Below are positions 41,966-50,473 of a stretch of 64,000 bases of DNA, in pieces (position 1 is the stretch's first letter; each line of letters starts with the position of its first letter). The position numbers and the translations under genes are program-made. The notes below the pieces were generated by a model, which was not told the origin of the DNA, made no database searches, and was given only the letters and a program-made list of their open reading frames with translations. The stretch comes from an uncultured Pseudomonadota bacterium (lineage in GTDB: Bacteria; Pseudomonadota; Alphaproteobacteria; RF32; CAG-239), in the NCBI GenBank assembly GCA_902494875.1, contig CABUUO010000002.1:232470-296469 (forward strand), read 5' to 3'.

Positions 41966-43783
41966 TTAGATAACGTCCGGTTTGGCGCGTTTGCGCTGCA
42001 ACGGGTCAAGAATACGTTTGCGCAGGCGCAGACTCTTAGGCGTAACCTCCAGAAGTTCGTCAGCCTGAATGTATGACAAGCCTTGTTCCAGCGACATTTT
42101 GCGCGGCGGAATGAGGTCAATGGCGTCATCTTTGCCGGCGGCGCGGATGTTGGTGAGCTGTTTGGATTTGGTCGGGTTGACTTCCAAGTCGTTGGGCTTG
42201 GTGTGCTCTCCGATAATCATACCGACATAAACAGGTGAATTGGGTTCAATAAACATCGGGCCGCGGTCCTGGAGTTTCCATAAGGAATAGGCAATGGCAG
42301 TACCCGCTTCGGATGAAATCAGAACGCCGTTGCGGCGGCCTTCAATTTCTCCTTTGTAGGGTTCATAAGCCTTAAAGATGCGGTTCATAACGCCGGTACC
42401 GCGGGTGTCGGTCAGGAATTCGGAATGGTAACCGATCAGGCCGCGCGAGGGCGCATTGAAAATCAAACGAACCTTATTGCCGATCTGCGAGGGAATCATA
42501 TCCTGCATTTCCGCGCGGCGCTGGCCGAGTTTTTCAACGACGGCGCCGGAAAACTCTTCGTCGACGTCAACGACAACTTCTTCAATCGGTTCCAGTAGAT
42601 TGCCGTTTTCGTCTTTGTGCATCAAAACACGCGGGCGGGAGATGGAAAGCTCAAAACCTTCGCGGCGCATGGTCTCAATCAGAACGCCGAGCTGTAGTTC
42701 GCCGCGTCCGGCCACTTCAAAGGAATCCGTCGAATCGGTACGGGAGATTTTAAGCGCAATGTTACCTTCGGCTTCTTTGCACAGACGATCCCAAATCATG
42801 CGGGATGTTACCTTGTCGCCTTCGCGTCCGGCCAAAGGAGAATCGTTGATGGAAAAAGTCATGGCCAGTGTCGGAGGGTCAATCGGCTGGGCCGGAATGT
42901 GTTCGTTGACGTCCAGCGCGCAAATGGTGTCGGCGACGGTGCCTTTGACAATACCGGCGACGGCAATGATGTCTCCGGCATGCGCTTCTTCCAAAGCTTC
43001 GCGGTTTAGGCCGCGGTAAGCCAAAATCTTGCTGATGCGGACTCTTTCGAGTTCTTTGTTTTCGGCATTCAGCACTTTGACCGTGTCATTAACTTTGATG
43101 CTGCCGCTCTGTACTTTTCCGGTCAGCAGGCGGCCGATGAACTTATCGGCTTCCAGGGTGGTGGCCAGCATGGAAAAAGGTTTGTCCGGTTCGCATTTCG
43201 GAGACGGGACATAAGAGCAAATCAGTTCAAACAGCGGGGTCAGATCTTTCTTTTCGTCATTCATATCCTTAACGGCCCAGCCGTTGCGTCCGGAAGCGTA
43301 TAATACCGGAAAATCCAACTGTTCGTCATTGGCGTTCAGGCTGACGAACAAGTCAAAAATCTCGTCCAGAACTTCGTCAACGCGGGCATCTGCTTTGTCC
43401 GCTTTGTTGATGACGACAATTGGTTTTAAGCCGAGTTTAAGCGCTTTCCCTGTGACAAATTTGGTTTGCGGCATCGGGCCTTCGGAAGAGTCTACCAGCA
43501 GAACCACACCGTCTACCATGGACAGGATGCGTTCTACTTCGCCGCCGAAATCAGCGTGTCCGGGAGTGTCGACAATATTGATATGCGTACCCTTCCAGTT
43601 GACAGAGGTGCATTTTGACAAGATAGTGATGCCTCTTTCCCGTTCCAAATCATTGCTGTCCATAACGCAGGTTTCAACTTTTTGATTGTCACGGAAAGTG
43701 CCGCTCTGTTTTAATAGTCCGTCAACCATTGTGGTTTTGCCGTGGTCGACGTGAGCAATTATTGCAATATTCCTTAATTCCAT
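41966..43783 (-). CDS. typA: Translational GTPase TypA/BipA
   Basis: 605 residues. G1 A-H-V-D-H-G-K-T-T at 10-18, G2 E-R-G-I-T-I-L, G3 D-T-P-G-H-A-D-F-G, G4 N-K-A-D, followed by the EF-G-like domains and the TypA-specific C-terminal domain (R-A-A-G-K-D-D-A, L-R-K-R-I-L-D-P). It binds ribosomes and supports assembly or growth under stress, including cold. The upstream spacer on its own strand is highly structured. Confidence 0.96.
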   Translation of the reverse strand: MELRNIAIIAHVDHGKTTMVDGLLKQSGTFRDNQKVETCVMDSNDLERERGITILSKCTSVNWKGTHINIVDTPGHADFGGEVERILSMVDGVVLLVDSSEGPMPQTKFVTGKALKLGLKPIVVINKADKADARVDEVLDEIFDLFVSLNANDEQLDFPVLYASGRNGWAVKDMNDEKKDLTPLFELICSYVPSPKCEPDKPFSMLATTLEADKFIGRLLTGKVQSGSIKVNDTVKVLNAENKELERVRISKILAYRGLNREALEEAHAGDIIAVAGIVKGTVADTICALDVNEHIPAQPIDPPTLAMTFSINDSPLAGREGDKVTSRMIWDRLCKEAEGNIALKISRTDSTDSFEVAGRGELQLGVLIETMRREGFELSISRPRVLMHKDENGNLLEPIEEVVVDVDEEFSGAVVEKLGQRRAEMQDMIPSQIGNKVRLIFNAPSRGLIGYHSEFLTDTRGTGVMNRIFKAYEPYKGEIEGRRNGVLISSEAGTAIAYSLWKLQDRGPMFIEPNSPVYVGMIIGEHTKPNDLEVNPTKSKQLTNIRAAGKDDAIDLIPPRKMSLEQGLSYIQADELLEVTPKSLRLRKRILDPLQRKRAKPDVI

Positions 43784-43809
43784 CGTATTATTTCTTTCCT
43801 AAATGGTCG

Positions 43810-43920
43810 TCATGTCATGATTTCGATAACCTCGTGTACTGTTTTGTACATGTCGGTATCAAAATTATTTCCAGCACAGCCATTCATCAAAGAAATGGCG
43901 GCTCCATAAGTTTGACATGA
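43810..43920 (-). promoter_or_regulatory. Structured leader region upstream of typA
   Basis: In the 348-bp spacer 43784-44131, an outer stem TCATGTCA (43810-43817) / TGACATGA (43913-43920) encloses two hairpins: 43817-43831 with 43855-43868 (apical GTAC 43835-43838 / GTAC 43846-43849) and GCCATT (43879-43884) / AATGGC (43894-43899). The apical GTAC-N6/7-GTAC resembles the repeats at 4.9, 22.8 and 30.5 kb, but linker lengths differ. The remainder up to 44131 holds only a possible -10 (TATAAT, 44105-44110) for the next gene. Confidence 0.55.
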
Positions 43921-44131
43921 AATCTAAAATTCGTTGATAACATACCAAGTTAAAATTAAATTACAAGATTTTAGTGCAAAAACCTGTCTTTTTTTCATGG
44001 AAAAAATTACGTTTTGCCGTCGGTATTAACATTCTTTTAACGGCTTTTGCTAATAATGAGGGCATTCAAACGAATTAGTTTGCGGATTCTTTCGGGAAAT
44101 CAAATATAATTAACTTAAAAACTCTTGTCCT

Positions 44132-44431
44132 ATGTTTATGCGCTGGGTTATTGCCGCCTTAGTTTTTGGTACGCTTTTGTTGGGAATTAACGTATTCAGA
44201 AACCGGTATCTGGGAAAGCCGCAGAATATTAATTTCTTAAAGTCGCTTTCCTATATTTTGATCATCTTTTCCGTTGTGCCGGCGGTGTTGTTGAACTTTC
44301 ACTGGTTTAAAGATGATACAGGCTATAAAATGGCTGCTGTTGCAGCGGCAGCAATGCCGTGGTTTGTAGAAAAACTGTGGATTGCGCTGGCTGAGAGAGT
44401 TATTGACGTAAAGAAAACGGAGACCTCATGA
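44132..44431 (+). CDS. Small three-helix membrane protein
   Basis: 99 residues with three hydrophobic segments (about 3-20, 38-56, 66-86) and a short basic N-terminal part. No SD; the leader is AT-rich with TATAAT about 22 bases upstream. No family recognised. The stop codon lies in the loop of its own terminator hairpin. Confidence 0.55.
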   Translation: MFMRWVIAALVFGTLLLGINVFRNRYLGKPQNINFLKSLSYILIIFSVVPAVLLNFHWFKDDTGYKMAAVAAAAMPWFVEKLWIALAERVIDVKKTETS

Positions 44432-44447
44432 CGGGTCTCCGTTTTTT
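44415..44447. terminator. Intrinsic terminator overlapping a stop codon
   Basis: AAACGGAGACC (44415-44425) pairs with GGTCTCCGTTT (44434-44444), followed by T-run. The loop contains the TGA stop of the preceding gene. Confidence 0.9.
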
Positions 44448-44453
44448 TATTGC

Positions 44454-45476
44454 CTAAGCGCGAATGCCGTATTCGGTAAGCTTTTTGCGGACGAAACCGC
44501 GGAGCGAAACTTCCGGTCTGGCACCGTAATGGGTGATGATTTCGGAAGCGGCGATGCTGCCGATAACGGCGCAGGTGCCCAAAGAACGTCCCTGAGTGAG
44601 TCCGTACAGAAATCCGGCGGCATATAAGTCTCCGGCACCGGTCGTGTCGACGACATCGCTGACCTTTTCCGCCTCGACAAAGGTTTTGGTGCGGCCGTTG
44701 ACAACGACGGAACCTTTGGCATTACGTGTGATGGCGGCAATTTCAATATCGGGTTTGATGATATCCAATGCTTTATAAAAGTCTTCTCCGTCAAACAGGG
44801 TAACGAGCTCTTCTTCGTTGCAGAACAAGATGTCTACGTATTGTTTAATCAGGCGGATGAATTCTCCGCGATGGCGGGTGACACAGGAGCGGTCAGAGAG
44901 GCTGAAAGCCACTTTTCTGCCGTGTTTGTGAGCCAGTTTACAGGCTTTAAGCATAGCTTTCTGAGCGCTGTACTGGTCCCAGAGATAGGCTTCCAGATAA
45001 ATGATTTTGCCGGCTTTAATAATATTTTCGTCAATGTCGGCAGTGGAAAGTCTGCGGGAGGCGCCGAGATAGGTGAACATGGAGCGTTCGGCATCGGGCG
45101 TGACCAGAACAATACTGCGGCCGGTGACGGGACCTTCGTTGAGTTCCGGCGTGAAGAAGTCAACACCGGCGGCGCCGATGTCGCGTTTGAATACCTGTCC
45201 CAATTCATCATCGTGAATTTTACCGATGAAAGCCGGCGCACCGCCCAGAGAGGCAATGGCCGCAACGGTGTTGGCCGCTGAACCGCCGGAAACTTCGCGC
45301 TCGGGAATAAGATCCTGATAGATGACACCGGCGTCCTTGGCTTCGACCAAAGTCATTTCTCCTTTTTTCAGGCTGCGTTCGCTTAAAAATCCGTCGCCGA
45401 CTTTGGCCAGAACATCGACAATAGCATTACCTATTCCTACGACATCGTAGAAAGTATTGTCTGCTTTAGTTATCAT
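44454..45476 (-). CDS. PfkB-family kinase (adenosine kinase-like)
   Basis: 340 residues from ATG 45476. PfkB signatures: G-G-S-A-A-N-T near 64-70 and D277-T-T-G-A-G-D283 with the catalytic Asp last. The opening V-V-G-I-G-N-A-I-V-D and overall spacing match the adenosine/ribokinase-like group common in alphaproteobacteria. It would phosphorylate adenosine or a related nucleoside/sugar with ATP. Possible TTG at 45485 is less likely. It lies downstream of the ferredoxin gene but is separated by a terminator. Confidence 0.88.
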   Translation of the reverse strand: MITKADNTFYDVVGIGNAIVDVLAKVGDGFLSERSLKKGEMTLVEAKDAGVIYQDLIPEREVSGGSAANTVAAIASLGGAPAFIGKIHDDELGQVFKRDIGAAGVDFFTPELNEGPVTGRSIVLVTPDAERSMFTYLGASRRLSTADIDENIIKAGKIIYLEAYLWDQYSAQKAMLKACKLAHKHGRKVAFSLSDRSCVTRHRGEFIRLIKQYVDILFCNEEELVTLFDGEDFYKALDIIKPDIEIAAITRNAKGSVVVNGRTKTFVEAEKVSDVVDTTGAGDLYAAGFLYGLTQGRSLGTCAVIGSIAASEIITHYGARPEVSLRGFVRKKLTEYGIRA

Positions 45477-45581
45477 GATAAACAATCCAAAAAAGTTAAA
45501 CTTACCTCTATTAATTAATCTATATTTGTTTTTTCTGCAAGGGCTAAATTAGACCTTGAAGGTGTGAAAGCGGCAAATAAA

Positions 45582-45605
45582 AGGCCCTGCCGACGGGCAG
45601 GGCCT
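45582..45605 (-). terminator. Intrinsic terminator after the ferredoxin gene
   Basis: AGGCCCTGCC and GGGCAGGGCCT pair over GAC; on the minus strand it is followed by TTTTATTT. Confidence 0.88.
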
Positions 45606-45628
45606 GATAAATTCTTTAAAATCGGGAA

Positions 45629-45868
45629 TTAGTCGTTAGCGTTCGGCCATTCTTTAGATTTTTCAGCGTTGAATTCAATCCATTTCGGATCTGCATCGTC
45701 AGAATTGCTGATTGCTTCCTGAGGACATTCGGAAATGCAAACGCCGCAGTCGATGCAGGTATCGGGATCAACAACCAGCTGAGTGTCACCTTCATGAAAA
45801 GCGTCAACCGGGCATACATCAGCGCAGGATTTGCATTTGATGCAAGAATCATTAACAACAGATACCAT
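45629..45868 (-). CDS. fdxA: 2[4Fe-4S] ferredoxin
   Basis: 79 residues from ATG 45868. Two classic cluster motifs: C9, C12, C15, C19-P and C38, C41, C44, C48-P. Unlike the FdxA 7Fe type, the first motif has the full C-x2-C-x2-C-x3-C spacing, so two 4Fe-4S clusters are expected. The C-terminal tail (about 53-79) is acidic with a W-I-E-F-N segment as in small bacterial FdxA-like ferredoxins. Electron carrier; partner unknown. The symbol is by similarity only. Confidence 0.85.
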   Translation of the reverse strand: MVSVVNDSCIKCKSCADVCPVDAFHEGDTQLVVDPDTCIDCGVCISECPQEAISNSDDADPKWIEFNAEKSKEWPNAND

Positions 45869-45949
45869 ATTACAAAACTCCATATAAATTAATATCAGAC
45901 AACAATTTACCCAGATTAGAATTAAAATCAAGTATTTTGTTGCGGGCTG

Positions 45950-45980
45950 TTGCGAAACGGGGTTCCAGTTCCCATATAAT
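45950..45980 (+). promoter_or_regulatory. Possible heat-shock (RpoH) promoter of htpG
   Basis: TTGCGA (45950-45955), 15-bp gap, CCCATATAA from 45971. The CCCAT-type -10 and the 15-bp gap match the RpoH pattern and the groESL promoter in this window. Confidence 0.5.
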
Positions 45981-46014
45981 AGTCAGAATTATATATCAGT
46001 TAAGGAGTTTCTAA

Positions 46015-47853
46015 ATGTCAGAAAAAATGAATTTTCAGGCCGAGGTCAGCAAACTTTTGGATATTGTGGTTAATTCGCTGTATTCGGAAAAGCATATTTT
46101 CCTGCGGGAGCTGATTTCCAATGCCAGCGATGCCTGCGACAAGCTCAAATACATGGTTTTGACCAATCCTGACATAGCTAAGGATTCCGGTGCCTTTAAA
46201 ATTTTTATTACGCCGGATGCGAAAACCAATACGTTGAAAATTGCCGATAACGGAATCGGCATGAACCGCGAAGACCTGATTAACCATTTGGGAACAATTG
46301 CCAAGTCGGGGACGGCGGACTTCGTCAACAATGTCAAGGAAAACGGTTCAAACGTGGATCTTATCGGACAGTTCGGCGTGGGCTTTTATTCGGCTTTTAT
46401 GGTTGCCTCCAAAGTTGAAATTCTGACCAAAAAAGCCGGTGAGGACAAAGCCTGGTTCTGGAGTTCGGACGGAATCGGCGGTTTTGAAATAAGGGAAGCG
46501 GAGAAAAAGAGCAACGGCACCGAAATCAAGCTGTTTTTGAAAGAGGACGACAAAAACTTTACCGACACGATTTATCTGCGGCATATTATCCGTACTTATT
46601 CCGACCATATCGACTATCCGATTGTTTTGTGTCTGGGCGAGGCCGGGGAGGAGACGGTCAATACAGGGTCGGCCCTGTGGTCGCGCCATAAGAGCGAGAT
46701 TACCGAAGAACAGTACAAGGAATTTTACCATCATCTGTCGAAGAATTTTGACGATCCGTGGATGACGCTGCACTTTAAGGCCGAAGGAAATATAGAATAT
46801 ACCGGTCTGCTTTATATTCCGCGGCAGGCGCCGTATGACCTGTTTCAGCCCGATCGTAAGAACGGTCTGAAACTCTATGTCAACAAGGTGTTTATTTCCG
46901 ACAAGGTCGAGGAGCTGATGCCCTCTTATCTGCGCTTTGTCAAAGGCGTGATTGATTCTGCCGATTTGCAGCTTAACATTTCGCGCGAGATGCTGCAACA
47001 TAACGCTTTGATTGAAAAAATCAAACACGGCACGGTTTCCAGAATCCTTAAGGAACTGAAAAAACGCGCCGAAAATTATGACGATTATATGTTTTTCTGG
47101 AAAGACTTCGGAATCGCTTTCAAAGAGGGCATTTACGAAGATTTTTCAAACCGGGAGGAAATTGCCGGACTGTCGCGTTTCCATTCGACGCATGATTTGG
47201 ATAAATATACGTCTCTGGACGAATATATCGCCCGGGTTAAAGATGACAAAAAGTTTATTTATTACATTACCGGCGACGACGTCCGGGTTTTGGCCAACAA
47301 TCCGCAGCTGGAGGCGTTTAAGGCCAAGGGTATAGAAGTTCTGCTGCTGACGGATCCGATTGACGAGTTTTGGACACAGACGCTGCCAAACTATAAAGGA
47401 TATACCATCAAGCATATCAATCAGGCGGATCTGGACCTGAGTGTAGAGCGCAGTGACGCCAAGGCTGCCGACGGCGATATGCAGAAGCTGATAGACAAAC
47501 TGACAGAGATGTTTAAGAACGAAGTGGGCAAGGTTCAGACGACGGACAAACTGACAAAGTCTCCGGTCAGCCTGACGGTTGAAAACGGACAGATGTCTAT
47601 CCATCTGGAGCGGCTGATGCGCAATCACCAGCAGCAGACGGTTTTTGCCAGCACGAGGATTTTGGAATTGAACCCTTATCATCCGCTGATTATCAAGCTG
47701 TCGGAAATGGTCGGGGAAAGCAAAGAACCCGAGAAGGTGGAAGAGGTTGCCAAGATATTGCTTGATCAGGCCAAAATTGCCGAAGGCGAAGCGATCAGCG
47801 ATCCTTCATTTTATGCGGAGAAGCTTTCCGAATATATCCTTAAAGCAATTTAA
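46015..47853 (+). CDS. htpG: Molecular chaperone HtpG (Hsp90)
   Basis: 612 residues. N-terminal ATP-binding GHKL domain: E-L-I-S-N-A-S-D-A near 31, D-N-G-I-G-M near 78, G-Q-F-G-V-G-F-Y-S-A near 116. Middle domain and C-terminal dimerisation domain follow. It binds and remodels client proteins under heat stress. SD AAGGAG. Directly downstream is the inverted repeat that covers the prepilin peptidase start. Confidence 0.97.
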   Translation: MSEKMNFQAEVSKLLDIVVNSLYSEKHIFLRELISNASDACDKLKYMVLTNPDIAKDSGAFKIFITPDAKTNTLKIADNGIGMNREDLINHLGTIAKSGTADFVNNVKENGSNVDLIGQFGVGFYSAFMVASKVEILTKKAGEDKAWFWSSDGIGGFEIREAEKKSNGTEIKLFLKEDDKNFTDTIYLRHIIRTYSDHIDYPIVLCLGEAGEETVNTGSALWSRHKSEITEEQYKEFYHHLSKNFDDPWMTLHFKAEGNIEYTGLLYIPRQAPYDLFQPDRKNGLKLYVNKVFISDKVEELMPSYLRFVKGVIDSADLQLNISREMLQHNALIEKIKHGTVSRILKELKKRAENYDDYMFFWKDFGIAFKEGIYEDFSNREEIAGLSRFHSTHDLDKYTSLDEYIARVKDDKKFIYYITGDDVRVLANNPQLEAFKAKGIEVLLLTDPIDEFWTQTLPNYKGYTIKHINQADLDLSVERSDAKAADGDMQKLIDKLTEMFKNEVGKVQTTDKLTKSPVSLTVENGQMSIHLERLMRNHQQQTVFASTRILELNPYHPLIIKLSEMVGESKEPEKVEEVAKILLDQAKIAEGEAISDPSFYAEKLSEYILKAI

Positions 47854-47908
47854 GCCTTTGGGTGTACGGAATTTTTTTCGACTTATTAATTAAATGTTAT
47901 GTTTTTGC

Positions 47909-47945
47909 TCATATACTCCTTCTGTCTGACAGAAGGAGTATATGA
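47909..47945 (+). promoter_or_regulatory. 18-bp perfect inverted repeat burying an SD and start codon
   Basis: TCATATACTCCTTCTGTC (47909-47926) is the exact reverse complement of 47928-47945, with one base between. The right arm holds AAGGAG (47933-47938) and the ATG at 47942. As RNA about 16 bp with a 5-nt loop would form, hiding the SD. There is no T-run after it, so it is not a normal terminator. Confidence 0.8.
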
Positions 47946-48625
47946 TGCTTTATGTCTTGAGCGGTTTGTTTTTTGGTTTTTTTATTCCTTATACGGCGCG
48001 GCGTTTTGAAAAGTTTATGCCGGCAACGTTTGCTTATGCGCTGTATCGAATTTTCAGGCCCGGCAAAAATGTGTCCGCAATCAAAAGAAAGAAAAGTTCC
48101 CGCTATATTGAGCTGAACCGCCGGTATATGCTGCGCTCCGTGATGTGGGGACTGGCCTGCGGCGGAATAAGCCTGGCGGCGTATTGGCGCTTTGGCGGCG
48201 AGCAGGCCGGCTGGCATTTGTTTTTTATCTGGTCTTTGCTGCTGTTGACAGAAATTGACTGGCGGATGTATCTGCTGCCGGATATTCTGACGGTTCCGCT
48301 TCTGCTGGTCGGCTTTTTATATGCGGCACTGGCCGGCGGCTGGGTGGTTCCGGCCGAAAGCGCCATAGGTGCTTTTGCGGGATATTTTCTGCCGGTGGTT
48401 GCCAGTTTGTTTCTGGTGTGGAAAGACAAGGATATGTTCGGCGGCGGCGATATTAAACTATTGGCCGGAATCGGCGCTTGGACGGGAGCGGACAAACTGA
48501 TTTATGTTATTCTGACGGCGGTGGTCATTTTCGGTTTGTATGCGCTGGTGCGGCGACAGCGTTCGGGGGCTTTCGGTCCGGCGATTGCCGCTGCGGCAAT
48601 AATTATTGCATTCTATTTCTTTTGA
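47945..48625 (+). CDS. Prepilin peptidase (A24 family), short form
   Basis: 226 residues from ATG 47945 (ATG 47942 is also possible). About six membrane segments. The two catalytic aspartates lie in T-E-I-D-W-R-M-Y-L-L-P-D near 100 and G-G-G-D-I-K-L-L near 163 (GxGD). The Cys-rich N-methylation domain of PilD is not present, so cleavage but perhaps not methylation of type IV prepilin-like substrates is expected. No pilin genes are in the window. SD and start are inside a perfect inverted repeat. Confidence 0.87.
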   Translation: MLYVLSGLFFGFFIPYTARRFEKFMPATFAYALYRIFRPGKNVSAIKRKKSSRYIELNRRYMLRSVMWGLACGGISLAAYWRFGGEQAGWHLFFIWSLLLLTEIDWRMYLLPDILTVPLLLVGFLYAALAGGWVVPAESAIGAFAGYFLPVVASLFLVWKDKDMFGGGDIKLLAGIGAWTGADKLIYVILTAVVIFGLYALVRRQRSGAFGPAIAAAAIIIAFYFF

Positions 48626-48666
48626 GGTAGAATGAGGCTAATTTAATTTGTTAAAGGATGAAAACG

Positions 48667-49404
48667 ATGAATTTCAGCGGAATCACGGATAAAGTTTTGG
48701 GAAAGCTGCGCCGGCGTCATAAGGAAGACAAGCGCCGTCTGACCAAGCTGGTTGAGAGCCACAAGTTTGATATGTTTATTGTGTCGGTTATTCTGGCTGA
48801 TGCGTTGGTCTTGGGTTTGATGACCTCTGATTATTTCGATTTTTATTTTGACCGCGGACTGTTCTTGTTGGATCGTCTTTTTATGGGCATTTTTATTGTT
48901 GAGATGCTGATGAAAATTTATGTTTACCGCAAGGCGTTTTTCAAGTCGGGCTGGAATGTCTTTGATTTTGTTATCGTGGCGGTTTCGTCGGTGCCGTTTG
49001 CCAGCGCTTTTATTGTGTTCAGAACGTTTCGCGTGTTCCGGCTGCTGAAATATCTTGATCGCTTCAAGACTCTGAACGACATGGTGGAGATTTTTATCAA
49101 ACTGTTGCCGGTTTTTGCTTCGCTGGTGGGAATCGTGGCGGTGTTTATGTATTCTTTTGCGATTATCGGCGTCAGTCTGTATGGTGAGGTTTTTGCCAAT
49201 TTCAACAATCTCGGCAGCGCGCTGTTTGTTTTGATTCAGGCGTTTACGCTGGACGGCTGGGCTTCGACGATTGCGCGGCCGGTGATGGCGGTGTATCCTG
49301 ACGCATGGCTGTATTTTACCTCGTTTATCTTGCTGTCGTTTTTGATTGTGGTTTCTTTTGTCATGACTTCGATTAATAAAGTCGTCAGTTTTTTCAAGAG
49401 ATAA
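48667..49404 (+). CDS. One-domain voltage-gated cation channel (BacNav-like)
   Basis: 245 residues from ATG 48667 (GGATG SD; ATG 48658 overlaps that SD). Six membrane segments: S1 about 35-52, S2 63-84, S3 97-112, S4 with R119, R122, R125 and K128 every third residue, S5 145-172, S6 212-236. The pore filter reads T194-L-D-G-W-A-S200, against T-L-E-S-W-A-S in NaChBac. A basic N-terminal tail of about 30 residues precedes S1. It should form a tetramer in the inner membrane; ion choice unknown. Confidence 0.87.
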   Translation: MNFSGITDKVLGKLRRRHKEDKRRLTKLVESHKFDMFIVSVILADALVLGLMTSDYFDFYFDRGLFLLDRLFMGIFIVEMLMKIYVYRKAFFKSGWNVFDFVIVAVSSVPFASAFIVFRTFRVFRLLKYLDRFKTLNDMVEIFIKLLPVFASLVGIVAVFMYSFAIIGVSLYGEVFANFNNLGSALFVLIQAFTLDGWASTIARPVMAVYPDAWLYFTSFILLSFLIVVSFVMTSINKVVSFFKR

Positions 49405-49410
49405 AATCCT

Positions 49411-49442
49411 AAAAAAGCCCCGAAACTTCGGGGCTTTTTTTA
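49411..49442. terminator. Bidirectional intrinsic terminator
   Basis: AAAAAAGCCCCGAA (49411-49424) pairs with TTCGGGGCTTTTTT (49427-49440), between convergent genes. Confidence 0.93.
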
Positions 49443-49453
49443 CGGAGAATGTT

Positions 49454-49912
49454 TTATTCGGAAAAGAGCGCTGTCAGTTTTGAAACGCGTTTCTCGTCAC
49501 GAATCAGTTCCGGAAACAGCAGCCAGGTCTCGAGCAAGTGCAGAAAAGCATTTCTGCGGTTGCAGGAGAGGGATTGAAAATCAAAACTTTCAAGCATATC
49601 CAGAACATCTGCTTCCTGTTCGGCCAGAAAACCGGACAAGCCCGGTTCTTTCAATTCCTCAAGCACAAACTTCCAATATTGTTTCAGGACGGCGTTGCGC
49701 TCTCTTTCATGATAAAGGCCGATAATTTTGCGCATCAGCTTATCCATGGCCGGCAGATACAACGATATGTTTTCCGGGGTAAAGAGATAGTCTTCCTGAA
49801 CGGCCTGGTTGTCAATGATTAATCCGGCCGCGGCATCTTGGCGCAGCGCCTGCGGAATGAAGATGTTTTTTCCGAGCGCATTCCAGATGCGTTTGCGTAA
49901 AAATTGATTCAT
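49454..49912 (-). CDS. Unknown protein, third gene of the 49-51 kb cluster
   Basis: 152 residues, helical and soluble by composition. No family recognised. The C-terminal part has L-E-T-W130-L-L-F-P134-E-L-I followed by a K-L-x-x-L-F end. The same pattern (W-L-x-[FY]-P-E-L-I then K-L-V-x-L-F) ends the first gene of the cluster, so the two are probably paralogues. It overlaps the middle gene by 4 bp (ATGA), so translation is coupled. Last gene before a strong terminator. Confidence 0.65.
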   Translation of the reverse strand: MNQFLRKRIWNALGKNIFIPQALRQDAAAGLIIDNQAVQEDYLFTPENISLYLPAMDKLMRKIIGLYHERERNAVLKQYWKFVLEELKEPGLSGFLAEQEADVLDMLESFDFQSLSCNRRNAFLHLLETWLLFPELIRDEKRVSKLTALFSE

Positions 49913-50463
49913 AATATCTGCAAATTTAATTGTTGTTTTTCCAGACGATCAAGAAAGGTTTGTAACGCTTCCCGATTGCTGACGTAGTCATAAAACAAAA
50001 ACAGAGAATTCAAAAGATGCCGGAGCCGAATTTTGTTCAGGCTGTCCGGTGCGTTGCCTTCAAAATACTGCCAAAGTCTGATTTCTGCACTTTGAAGTTC
50101 GGCCGAAGGTTTCACTTCAAAAACTTTGCCGGTGTTGGTTTCATACCAGCAAATGTTGGTTTCAAGATCGTGGCTCAAGGCGCGAAAATACTGATGCAAA
50201 ATCAGACAGTCAATGTCTTCGTACGCGTAGTAAAGCAAAAGCTGCCGCACCAGATGACATATTGACGGATATTTACGTTCGCGAGCTTCGGCAATATATT
50301 CGGGATTGTGCAAGTCTCCGATATGTCGAAGCAGTTTCTGTGCGTATATCGCGGGACGATGGGGCTGCTGAAGCATGACAATCGTGTTTTCAATCACCGT
50401 TTCCGGAAAGTCCACATACCCGACCTGGCCGAGTATGCGGTTTTTGAGCAAGTTGGTTTCCAT
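49909..50463 (-). CDS. Unknown protein, second gene of the 49-51 kb cluster
   Basis: 184 residues, soluble, helical. No family recognised. It contains L-L-L-Y-Y-A-Y-E-D-I-D near 77 and a C-terminal L-L-N-S-L-F-L-F-Y-D-Y-V helix in the place where its neighbours have the W-L-x-[FY]-P-E-L-I helix, so it may be a more distant relative. It starts 10 bp after the first gene and overlaps the third by 4 bp. Confidence 0.62.
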   Translation of the reverse strand: METNLLKNRILGQVGYVDFPETVIENTIVMLQQPHRPAIYAQKLLRHIGDLHNPEYIAEARERKYPSICHLVRQLLLYYAYEDIDCLILHQYFRALSHDLETNICWYETNTGKVFEVKPSAELQSAEIRLWQYFEGNAPDSLNKIRLRHLLNSLFLFYDYVSNREALQTFLDRLEKQQLNLQIL

Positions 50464-50473
50464 TGTTGCTGAT

